Of a stretch of 5,613 nt of DNA, positions 1 through 4,249 are shown piece after piece. Source of the stretch: Betaproteobacteria bacterium (GTDB lineage: Bacteria > Pseudomonadota > Gammaproteobacteria > Burkholderiales > Burkholderiaceae_C); assembly GCA_025354965.1 (NCBI GenBank), contig JANXLW010000117.1, forward strand, positions 1 to 5,613, in the 5' to 3' direction. The notes under the pieces were generated by a model. It did no database searches and had not been told where the DNA came from. It was given only the letters and a program-made list of their open reading frames with translations. Made by a program: the position numbers and the translations under genes. Position 1 is the first letter of the stretch, and each line of letters begins with the position of its first letter.

Positions 1-474
1 AAGTAGCGCATGAAGCTTCGCGGAGTCACGCGCGAACTCTTGTGGCGTATATTTCATGTCGCTGGTGCCCATGTAGCAGATGCCCATGCCAAGGCTTTCA
101 AGTGCCAGTGCGGTGGTTTGCGCAACAATGATGGCATCGAAGGCGGCAACATGCCAACTGATGAAGTTTCCAAAGTTCAGACGGGCGCCTCGCCGAGTCA
201 GCCACTGCCGTGTGCGAAAGCTGTCGGCACAAAAGGTCAGCACCAGTGGCGCCTGCAACACCATCGGCTGGTCGAAGTGCAGCTTGCAAAGATGCGCCTT
301 GCGCCCGGCGTCAAAGGTCTTGATGACCGACACCATGTTAAGGTTGCCGCTTGATGAAGAGCCTTGAAAAGATTCTTCCAATACTCGGTCAATTAACGCC
401 GGCTCTACCGCACGGTCCTCATACGTTCTGATTGAGCGATGGGTCTTCAAAAGTTGGAGAAAATTGGTATTCAT
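1..474 (-). CDS. Nitroreductase-family flavoprotein, 3' end cut by window edge
   Basis: The minus strand reads open from an ATG at 474 to the left edge: 158 codons with no stop, so the C-terminus lies outside the window. The start MNTNFLQLLKTHRSIRTY, with 'RSIR.Y' at residues 13-18, is the typical opening of the nitroreductase fold. It is followed by a Ser-rich FMN-phosphate loop (SSSSGNLNMVSVI, about residues 39-51). The segment LTFCADSFRTRQWL (about 79-92) and the glycine-rich SLGMGICYMG (about 128-137) also fit the NfsA-like NAD(P)H:FMN oxidoreductase group. Members are cytoplasmic FMN dimers that reduce nitro compounds, quinones or flavins; the substrate cannot be read here. The shine-dalgarno is weak (AGG about 9 bp before the ATG). 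A candidate promoter lies just upstream. The gene is transcribed away from the tRNA locus and shows no damage in the visible part. Family assignment is firm; the specific function is unknown. Confidence 0.88.
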   Translation of the reverse strand, partial: MNTNFLQLLKTHRSIRTYEDRAVEPALIDRVLEESFQGSSSSGNLNMVSVIKTFDAGRKAHLCKLHFDQPMVLQAPLVLTFCADSFRTRQWLTRRGARLNFGNFISWHVAAFDAIIVAQTTALALESLGMGICYMGTSDMKYTPQEFARDSAKLHALL

Positions 475-738
475 GCAGGAACCTATGGGTCTTGAATCAG
501 GCCAAATTATCTGATCCATTTCCGTGCCGGTGAAGAGTTACGACGCCGTCACGGCGACCCGGCTTTTCTTGCGTGGAGTGCCGAGTCAACCGCATCCGGC
601 CTGACGGCTTGGGTAAGTAGCAATTTGGCACGCGCCATTGCGTTGGATTAACGGCAACACGATATACGACAGCAGGCGCATCCCAAACAGCCAAACTATC
701 GATCAGTTTCTTGCGCCTGCGGGACCAAGGATTTCATT
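475..738. other. Non-coding stretch between nitroreductase start and IS fragment
   Basis: No convincing gene is seen on either strand. A 65-codon minus-strand open frame (497-694) has no recognisable motif and no good ribosome binding site, and I regard it as chance. The stretch holds the nitroreductase promoter region and a GC-rich 13-bp near-perfect palindrome (CGCCGTCACGGCG, 544-556) with no T-run directly after it on either strand. DNA directly behind the transposase stop could include the remnant end of the IS element, but I could not find a matching inverted repeat. Confidence 0.4.
506..534 (-). promoter_or_regulatory. Candidate sigma70 promoter of the nitroreductase gene
   Basis: Read on the minus strand, a -35-like TTCACC (534-529) is separated by 17 bp from a -10-like GATAAT (511-506). 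A start near 499 would give a 5' UTR of about 25 nt before the ATG at 474. The -10 is a 5/6 match and the -35 a 4/6 match, so this is a plausible but unproven site. Confidence 0.33.
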
Positions 739-885
739 TTATGCAGCTTGCCTCATGGTGGGCAGGTTTGCCCAGTAAAACTCATCTGGCGTGGCGTCGT
801 TAAGACCTGAATGAGGACGCTCGGTGTTGAACCAGACAATGTACTGTGCAATGTCAGAACGCGCAGCACTGACGCCGTCGTAAAC
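739..885 (-). pseudogene. IS3-family transposase (OrfB/InsF type), C-terminal fragment only
   Basis: Forty-eight codons on the minus strand end at a TAA (741-739). They show the C-terminal signature of IS3-family DDE transposases: YDGVSAARSDIAQYIVWFN, then TERPHSGLNDATPDEFYWAN. The residues 'WFNTERPHSGL...TPDEFY' are the hallmark that follows the last catalytic Glu of the rve domain. Upstream of residue 'VYDG' (about 885) the same frame stays open to an ATG at 1020 but no longer resembles a transposase. The catalytic D, D and E residues and OrfA are therefore missing. This is a truncated relic of an insertion sequence of roughly 1.2 kb, and it cannot be active. Its junction with unrelated sequence near 885 marks an old deletion or rearrangement just left of the tRNA. 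Subgroup within IS3 is not assignable from this piece. Confidence 0.82.
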
Positions 886-1115
886 CTGTCCCGACCCAAC
901 CTTCCCATCAAAACTCCACCACCAGCGCCGCCAAGCGTCAGTTACGCCGGTGGCAAAAAGCTGATGGACATCCCCAAAGTGAACTACGTCACGCTGGGTG
1001 GTGACAAAACCGGGGAACATCTGCTGATGTTGGTCTGTTTTAAGCGGTGCAAGGCTAATTTGCCCCTGCTTTGCCGCTACAATCTCGGCTCGATTTGACG
1101 CTTCAAAACGTCCCG
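886..1115. other. Unassigned, possibly decayed coding sequence between IS relic and tRNA
   Basis: No recognised gene. On the plus strand the frame through 886-1098 reads a proline-rich stretch (PIKTPPPAPPSVSYAGGKK) and then MDIPKVNYVTLGGDKTGEHL. Its third codon positions are rich in G and C over about 50 codons, which suggests it was once coding. It enters this frame from antisense IS sequence and ends in TGA (1096-1098) 17 bp before the tRNA, so any original gene is truncated at its start. I do not recognise the family. The minus strand is also open across the same interval but has a less protein-like composition (WRRWWWSF). Confidence 0.3.
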
Positions 1116-1191
1116 GGGAACTTAGCTCAGCTGGTAGAGCAGCGGACTCTTAATCCGTAGGTCGAGAGTTCGAATCTCTCAGTTCCCACCA
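1116..1191 (+). tRNA. tRNA-Lys (anticodon CTT), CCA encoded
   Basis: A full cloverleaf can be folded by hand. The acceptor stem GGGAACT pairs with AGTTCCC (1181-1187). The D arm is GCTC...GAGC. The anticodon stem GCGGA/TCCGT encloses the loop CTCTTAA, which gives anticodon CTT (reads AAG, lysine). The variable loop is AGGTC, and the T arm GAGAG-TTCGAAT-CTCTC is perfect. The discriminator is A and the CCA end is encoded. Length is 76 nt. The gene is complete, but its 3' half (anticodon loop to CCA) lies in a repeat that recurs 1.7 kb downstream. The functional 3' end was therefore probably supplied by the integrated element, with the original end displaced to 2857-2901. Confidence 0.96.
1147..1191 (+). 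repeat. attL-like core: left copy of 45-bp tRNA-derived direct repeat
   Basis: Positions 1147-1191 are identical to 2857-2901. The match begins at the first base of the tRNA anticodon loop and ends at the final A of CCA. The bases just outside differ on both sides (A/T before, C/T after). tRNA 3' halves are classic targets of tyrosine-recombinase integrases, and crossover in the anticodon loop or T arm is common for them. This copy sits inside the intact tRNA. Confidence 0.88.
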
Positions 1192-1571
1192 CTTTAACCC
1201 GCGCCATATATTGAAAGCCTGCTACTGAAAAGTGAGTAAGCTTTTTTCTTTTTTATTCCGCGTAGCCACAGCGTAGCCATCAGTACGCAGTTTTGTGAGG
1301 CAAAGCGATGTTCCAAAGGCTGCTGGTCAACCTAGGTAAGCATCGCGACTGTCGTATGACAGAGCAGTCTTGGTCGTGCGTTGGGTTCTGCTTCTTGATT
1401 GTCGGCAAGCCAATGAGAGAAGGATTGCGAAGGCGCTAACGTCGACAAGCAAAGTTGAGTCGATTGTTTTTTCCATCATGCATCCCCTGAGTGCTGCCCT
1501 GAATGAGAGCCACCAGCAGACGGTCAGGGGAAACCGCTTTTCAGCCGCTAAGCCTAGCTGGGGCAAAACTG
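1192..1571. other. Left interior of the islet, no recognised gene
   Basis: This 380-bp stretch holds T-rich sequence just past the tRNA (1240-1256), which may serve as a weak termination region, and the paired GCGTAGCCA repeats. It also has an open frame on the minus strand (1566-1327, 79 codons) directly behind brnA. That frame starts MPQLGLAAEKRF, matches no family I know and has Ser/Arg/Thr-rich, low-complexity character in its second half, so I do not call it a gene. No integrase remnant could be read here, although this is where one would usually lie in a tRNA-integrated element. Confidence 0.45.
1260..1279 (+). repeat. Left paired GCGTAGCCA repeats (candidate integrase arm sites)
   Basis: Two exact copies of GCGTAGCCA (1260-1268 and 1271-1279) lie in direct orientation with an 11-bp period, about 70 bp inside the left att core. 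A related pair with the same 11-bp period lies near the right end of the islet. This fits arm-type binding sites of a tyrosine integrase. No integrase is present to support it. Confidence 0.42.
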
Positions 1572-1883
1572 TTATGCGTGTCGGCGTTTCATTGAACGTT
1601 TTAGTTCATCGTTCAGCCGTGTTTGCCAGCCAGCGCCACCAGCCTTGAATACTTCCACGATGTCGGAGTCAAGGCGCAAGGTGATCTGCACCTTCTTGCC
1701 GCTGCCAAGTGGACGCCCACGGCGCAACTGTTTGAACTCGGAGTCACTGAGCTCGTAAGTGTCTGGGTCATGCGCAATGCCAGCATTGATTGCCGCTTCT
1801 TCTGCATCCGTAGGCAGAGTCAGAACACGACCGTCCGGCATCGTCACGGTCTCAGCCTTGGGATTTGAACGCGTTTGCGACAT
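1572..1883 (-). CDS. brnA: BrnA-family antitoxin (ribbon-helix-helix)
   Basis: A 103-residue antitoxin of the BrnT/BrnA type II system (DUF4415). It binds and blocks the BrnT ribonuclease and, as a dimer, represses its own operon. The N-terminal half carries DAEEAAINAGIAHDPDTYEL (about residues 26-45), a block typical of the family. It is followed by the basic RRGRPLGSGKK (about 54-64). The ribbon-helix-helix comes next: the DNA-binding strand VQITLRLD (65-72), helix 1 (SDIVEVFKA) and GWQTRLNDELKRSM (85-98). The strong family signature GRPxGSxK...TLRLDxDIVExFKAxGxGWQTRxN is intact. The start at 1883 is chosen because GAGAGG lies 9 bp upstream. It gives a 32-bp overlap with the end of brnT, which suggests translational coupling. 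An internal ATG at 1835 is the alternative start. The gene is second in the operon, toxin first, as usual for brnTA. Confidence 0.93.
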   Translation of the reverse strand: MSQTRSNPKAETVTMPDGRVLTLPTDAEEAAINAGIAHDPDTYELSDSEFKQLRRGRPLGSGKKVQITLRLDSDIVEVFKAGGAGWQTRLNDELKRSMKRRHA

Positions 1884-2148
1884 AGCTCGTTACCTCTCGT
1901 TGATTGGCTTTTCTCAAACTGATTACTCGACGCTCTGTAGGCGCGTCGGCAGGACGATCTACAAATACCACGCAGTAAAGACGGTCATCGTCCATCACGT
2001 ACCCAACCTGACGCGGTTCGCCGTAATCGCGGCGGGTGTCTGCCTTGCACTGCAACGTTTCCCATTCCAAGTCTTCCGCCGCTGCCAGCGAGACGCCATG
2101 CTTGGCTACGTTGGCGGTGTCTTTCTTGGGATCGAATGTCAATTTCAT
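1852..2148 (-). CDS. brnT: BrnT-family toxin (RelE-like ribonuclease)
   Basis: A 98-residue toxin of the BrnT family (DUF497), a small RelE-fold ribonuclease that inhibits translation until bound by BrnA. The N-terminus MKLTFDPKKDTANVAKHGVS (1-20) has the diagnostic 'FDP.K...N..KHGVS' motif. The central part DTRRDYGEPRQVGYVMDDD (37-55), the strand LYCVVFVDR (57-65) and the C-terminal RRVISLRKANQREVTSYV (73-90) are also typical. The 'R.ISLRKAN.RE...Y' block carries basic residues implicated in activity in the family. Length is normal and no residue looks lost, so the toxin is probably functional. It begins the operon and overlaps brnA by 32 bp. No shine-dalgarno is visible before the ATG (AATAAACCTCG-ATG), and the best promoter would start transcription almost at the start codon. 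In this islet it would act as an addiction module that selects against loss of the DNA. Confidence 0.93.
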   Translation of the reverse strand: MKLTFDPKKDTANVAKHGVSLAAAEDLEWETLQCKADTRRDYGEPRQVGYVMDDDRLYCVVFVDRPADAPTERRVISLRKANQREVTSYVANAFKSQG

Positions 2149-2156
2149 CGAGGTTT

Positions 2157-2184
2157 ATTGTAGTTATGTTTATTGTGATTTCAA
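2157..2184 (-). promoter_or_regulatory. Candidate brnTA promoter, possibly near-leaderless
   Basis: On the minus strand TTGAAA (2184-2179) is followed after 16 bp by TACAAT (2162-2157), a good sigma70 pair. The expected start near 2150 is only about 2 nt before the brnT ATG at 2148. On the plus strand a direct repeat GTTTATTGT (2153-2161 and 2168-2176, period 15 bp) covers the -10 and the spacer, a suitable place for BrnA autorepression. Confidence 0.5.
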
Positions 2185-2198
2185 GGGATTTTCGTAAC

Positions 2199-2213
2199 TA
2201 CACTAGTTGTGTA
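2199..2213. promoter_or_regulatory. Inverted repeat upstream of brnT promoter (candidate operator)
   Basis: TACAC (2199-2203) and GTGTA (2209-2213) form a 5-bp inverted repeat around TAGTT, about 15 bp upstream of the predicted -35 of brnTA. Small palindromes near the promoter are usual targets of ribbon-helix-helix antitoxins. The repeat is short and could be chance. Confidence 0.28.
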
Positions 2214-2237
2214 CTGCGTTTATCCTAAAAATCGCAG

Positions 2238-2546
2238 TTATCCGGCCCCTTGAAGCGCGGGAGGTGGGGTAGGCAGGATGGTTTGGCGGGTGATTCGCTC
2301 ACAGATGTAGTCAACCAACGCGTGCCAGCGGTTGAGTTTTGGCAACTGCTCCGCAGCTCTTTTGACGTAGGCGATGGCCGCCTGGATATTGGCGATCATC
2401 CTTTTGATCAGGCCTACCTCGGCATGCATCGGTGTGAGATAGACCAGCGTTTGTCCGCCCGTGTGCACCGCTCGTCCCCACCAGGCGCTCGGCCCCGTGT
2501 CGCTGGTGTAGTAATCATCGGCGGCTTCGTAGTAGCTGGCTGCCAC
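2238..2546 (-). pseudogene. MobF/TrwC-type relaxase N-terminal remnant joined to unassigned tail
   Basis: A 102-codon minus-strand frame opens at a GTG (2546) and ends at TAA (2240-2238). Its first 25 or so residues contain ASYYEAADDYYTSD and then WWGRA. These align with the extreme N-terminus of TrwC-like conjugative relaxases, where the paired tyrosines (YY...DDYY) are the catalytic residues that nick oriT. In such proteins this block lies around residues 16-40 of roughly 900-1,000. Here the authentic start is missing: upstream codons FLSEGNGQ run back to a TGA near 2570. The rest of the relaxase (His triad, helicase) is absent. After about residue 27 the sequence becomes VHTGGQTLVYLTPMHAEVGL and a helix-rich stretch (IKRMIANIQAAIAYVKRAAEQ) ending PTPPPALQGAG. 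I cannot assign this part; it may be a relaxase C-terminus brought in by deletion, or another gene. The fragment is not expected to be active. Confidence 0.68.
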
Positions 2547-2551
2547 CTGGC

Positions 2552-2731
2552 CGTTACCTTCACTCAGGAATCAAGGGGCGTTCCTACATTACCAATGCAA
2601 AGGTTCACACCGGCTCTGTGCCACTGGTGAAGCTTGACCTTAAGAAATTCTATCCATCAATTGATGGGGCGCGTGTTTATCGTTTTTTCCAACAAGCACT
2701 TCAATGTAGGCCTCGAGAAAATTTTTCATAG
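2552..2731 (+). pseudogene. Bacterial reverse transcriptase fragment (retron/DRT-like), both ends lost
   Basis: The plus-strand frame from about 2552 to a TAG at 2729-2731 reads RYLHSGIKGRSYITNAKVHT, GSVPLVKLDLKKFYPSIDGA and RVYRFFQQALQCRP, then diverges (RENFS, stop). The block 'HSG.KGRS..TNA..H......KLDLKKFYPSI....V..FF...+.C' matches the N-terminal fingers of bacterial RTs. It spans the conserved region before and including motif A, with its first catalytic Asp (D in KLDLKKFYPSI). About 53 codons remain. The N-terminus and everything after 'QCRP', including the YxDD box, are gone, so the fragment is inactive. It lacks its own start codon; the frame simply continues into the antisense of the relaxase fragment. 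Retron, DRT and other standalone RT classes share this motif, so the class is undecided. Group II intron RT seems less likely from the 'HSG.KG.S' block. Confidence 0.77.
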
Positions 2732-2732
2732 A

Positions 2733-2792
2733 GCGTAGCGAAAACGTAGCTGATCATGACCTAAGTTGACTGTTTGGGACTAAACGTAGCTG
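2733..2792 (+). repeat. Right CGTAGC repeats (candidate integrase arm sites)
   Basis: CGTAGC occurs at 2734-2739, 2745-2750 and 2785-2790, all in the same orientation. The last two share the longer AACGTAGCTG-like context (AACGTAGCTG at 2783-2792). The first two have an 11-bp period, the same as the left pair at 1260-1279. They lie 67-123 bp inside the right att core. The hexamer also occurs twice inside hipA, so presence alone is not special; the spacing and placement are. Confidence 0.4.
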
Positions 2793-2815
2793 GCTTCAAA
2801 ACTTTGCAAGCGACG

Positions 2816-2828
2816 CAAGGTATTGATT
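2816..2828 (-). promoter_or_regulatory. IHF-consensus match beside the right att core
   Basis: The minus strand reads AATCAATACCTTG, an exact fit to the IHF consensus WATCAANNNNTTR. It is followed on the core side by an AT-rich run with a TTTAAA-TATT-TTTAAA hairpin (2831-2846). It sits between the CGTAGC repeats and the att core, 28 bp from the core, as IHF sites do in phage attachment sites. Binding is inferred. Confidence 0.42.
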
Positions 2829-2856
2829 TATTTAAATATTTTTAAAGTCAGCCGTT

Positions 2857-2901
2857 CTCTTAATCCGTAGGTCGAGAGTTCGAATCTCTCAGTTCCCACC
2901 A
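2857..2901 (+). repeat. attR-like core: displaced 3' half of tRNA-Lys
   Basis: An exact 45-bp copy of tRNA positions from the anticodon loop to CCA. The preceding bases (AGTCAGCCGTT) do not form the rest of a tRNA, so this is not a second gene. It marks the right end of the integrated islet and the original 3' end of the tRNA. The hipA stop codon follows only 7 bp later. Confidence 0.9.
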
Positions 2902-2908
2902 TCACGAA

Positions 2909-4246
2909 CTAATTTTTTGGCATGCGCTCGAGTTTGTCAGCGGCCTGACGCAAGCCCTTGAAGATGGACTCGGCAACTTTCTCAGGAAAGCCTTTGGGCA
3001 ACTTGCTGGCAACTTTGTCGATGGCGGTCGGCGTGCGCGCCAGTACCTGTTCAATCAGATCTTCTGCGTCGGTGCGATGGAAATACCTGGCAGCCGTGCC
3101 GTTGAAATGCCGACGCTGAATGTCCTTCCAGTGGTAGTGCTTGTTTTTGTCCAGCAACGCCATGGCCAACTTGGCTTCAAGACGGGAGAACTGGTTAGCG
3201 GCTTTACCCTCCACCGGCCAGATCGACATGATGTCGTACAGCGGGGCGAGAGCGTAGCGCCCTTGCGGCAAGACACGAATGCTGAAGTTCTTCGCATGGC
3301 CGTCTGGCGCAGCCATCAACCAAAACAGAATCTGGGTTTTGAGCAGCGTGGACAAGTCCTGCTGTGCGTGCACCGAGCCGCTGAGCACGCCAGCCAGGTC
3401 GGCCAGCCCAGGTCCGCCATCGCTCTCATACTTCAAGTGCGATGGCACGCCCTTAACCTGGCAGAAATCCTCTTGCGGCAAGCGCATCAGCCAGCTACCA
3501 GAGGAATGCAGCTGGCGGTCGAAGCGCTCCACGCCGAGTGCTTTCTGGCTGCCGAATCTGAGCAGCGCAGTGGTGGCCACCGGCAAGTCGAACTCGGCCA
3601 ACAGATTCATGCAAAGCCACTCGTTCTCAACGGAGGTACTGAAGTCGGCCTGGCGTTGGGCCACCAGTCCCATCGGCAGCTTCAGGATATGGGTGGTTGG
3701 CGTTGTGCCATGGGGAAGCAACCAGGTACCGTTGTGCCAAAGCAGTGCGGTCTTCTCCTGGGCGCCCGCCAGCGAAATGCGTAGCGTGTCATCTTCATTG
3801 AGCTGCGCCAGAGGGCCGGCGCTCGTGGTCTGGATTAGAAACTGTTCTATTGCTTCCTCGGTCAGTGGCGTGCCCTCGATGCTTTTAACGTTCATTGGCG
3901 CTTCGTCAACGCCCAGCAACTGAACGGCACCCACACAGTCCCTGCCCAAAGCCTGCAGCAGGTCGAAGGCTTCGGTGGTCGCGGTCTTAAACCGTGTTGC
4001 GAGCCGCCGGCGAATTTGTTCGCTGTCGGGCAACAGGTTGTCGAAGAAATTGCGGACCCGGTCACCCTTGAGCGCCTGGGCGCCGGTATAGGGCAGCGAC
4101 AGTGACAGCGGGCGACCGTTTGGCGAGCGCATCCAGTCGGAGTCGTAGGTGAACTCGGTGTTGCCACGGGTCGGCAGAACCCAGGTGCCAACGCGCTCGC
4201 CATTGGTCCAGACCGACAGCGCGCGAGAATGAGATTTTCGGCCCAT
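2909..4246 (-). CDS. hipA: HipA serine/threonine kinase toxin
   Basis: A 445-residue protein, close in length to Escherichia coli HipA (440), the toxin kinase that phosphorylates glutamyl-tRNA synthetase and causes growth arrest and persistence. The N-terminal subdomain (about 1-110) includes GRPLSLSLPYTGAQ (44-57) and RNFFDNLLPDSEQIRRR (65-81). The activation-loop motif RISLAGAQEKTALL (156-169) includes Ser158, equivalent to the autophosphorylated Ser150. An ATP-contacting Lys is in HILKLP (K189). Next are ALGVERFDR (236-244), MRLPQEDFCQ (254-263) and KYESDGGPG (272-280). The catalytic Asp is D315 in PDGHAKNFS, and the metal-binding Asp is D338 in LYDIMS. All key kinase residues are present, so the enzyme is probably active. 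The ATG follows the hipB stop by 3 bp, the usual hipBA operon order. The 3' end stops 7 bp from the right att repeat of the neighbouring islet. Confidence 0.96.
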   Translation of the reverse strand: MGRKSHSRALSVWTNGERVGTWVLPTRGNTEFTYDSDWMRSPNGRPLSLSLPYTGAQALKGDRVRNFFDNLLPDSEQIRRRLATRFKTATTEAFDLLQALGRDCVGAVQLLGVDEAPMNVKSIEGTPLTEEAIEQFLIQTTSAGPLAQLNEDDTLRISLAGAQEKTALLWHNGTWLLPHGTTPTTHILKLPMGLVAQRQADFSTSVENEWLCMNLLAEFDLPVATTALLRFGSQKALGVERFDRQLHSSGSWLMRLPQEDFCQVKGVPSHLKYESDGGPGLADLAGVLSGSVHAQQDLSTLLKTQILFWLMAAPDGHAKNFSIRVLPQGRYALAPLYDIMSIWPVEGKAANQFSRLEAKLAMALLDKNKHYHWKDIQRRHFNGTAARYFHRTDAEDLIEQVLARTPTAIDKVASKLPKGFPEKVAESIFKGLRQAADKLERMPKN

Positions 4247-4249
4247 GAG

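Larger units (their letters stand above)
1147..2901. mobile_element. tRNA-Lys islet: integrase-less remnant of an integrated element (CIME-like)
   Basis: The boundaries are set by the 45-bp direct repeats, with about 1,665 bp between them. Contents from left to right are: paired CGTAGC repeats, an unassigned stretch, brnA and brnT (minus), a relaxase N-terminal fragment (minus), a reverse transcriptase fragment (plus), more CGTAGC repeats, an IHF-consensus match and the right repeat. No integrase or excisionase reading frame is visible on either strand, so the element cannot move by itself. It could only be excised by a related integrase acting in trans. Relaxase and RT fragments imply that the parent was larger and probably conjugative or mobilisable. 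The att repeats are seen directly; the history is inferred. Confidence 0.78.

Noticed and set aside
10..367. Two plus-strand open frames opposite the nitroreductase gene
   Set aside because: The minus-strand reading matches the nitroreductase family from its start codon; the plus-strand frames have no motif.
544..556. CGCCGTCACGGCG palindrome as a terminator
   Set aside because: No U-tract follows on either strand and it is not placed just behind a gene end.
1327..1566. Possible small gene downstream of brnA (79 codons, minus)
   Set aside because: No family, no convincing ribosome binding site and low-complexity composition; mentioned only as content of the gap.
2654..2667. Perfect 14-bp palindrome CCATCAATTGATGG
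   Set aside because: It lies within the conserved KFYPSID codons of the RT fragment, so coding sequence explains it; no promoter context is near.
679..2780. Shared CTGTTTGGGA 10-mer near 680-690 (minus) and 2770-2779 (plus)
   Set aside because: Ten-base matches in opposite orientation are expected by chance many times in a window of this size; no longer similarity extends from them.
2857..2901. Second tRNA-Lys gene
   Set aside because: Only the part from the anticodon loop onward is present; the acceptor 5' strand, D arm and 5' anticodon stem are absent.
1147..2901. CRISPR array or tandem repeat array
   Set aside because: The two 45-bp copies are 1.7 kb apart and tRNA-derived; no series of spaced repeats occurs anywhere in the window.
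3077..3923. Long open frames of 214 and 235 codons on the plus strand opposite hipA
   Set aside because: hipA on the minus strand has every family motif; these frames are antisense shadows created by its GC-rich codon use and have no recognisable domains.
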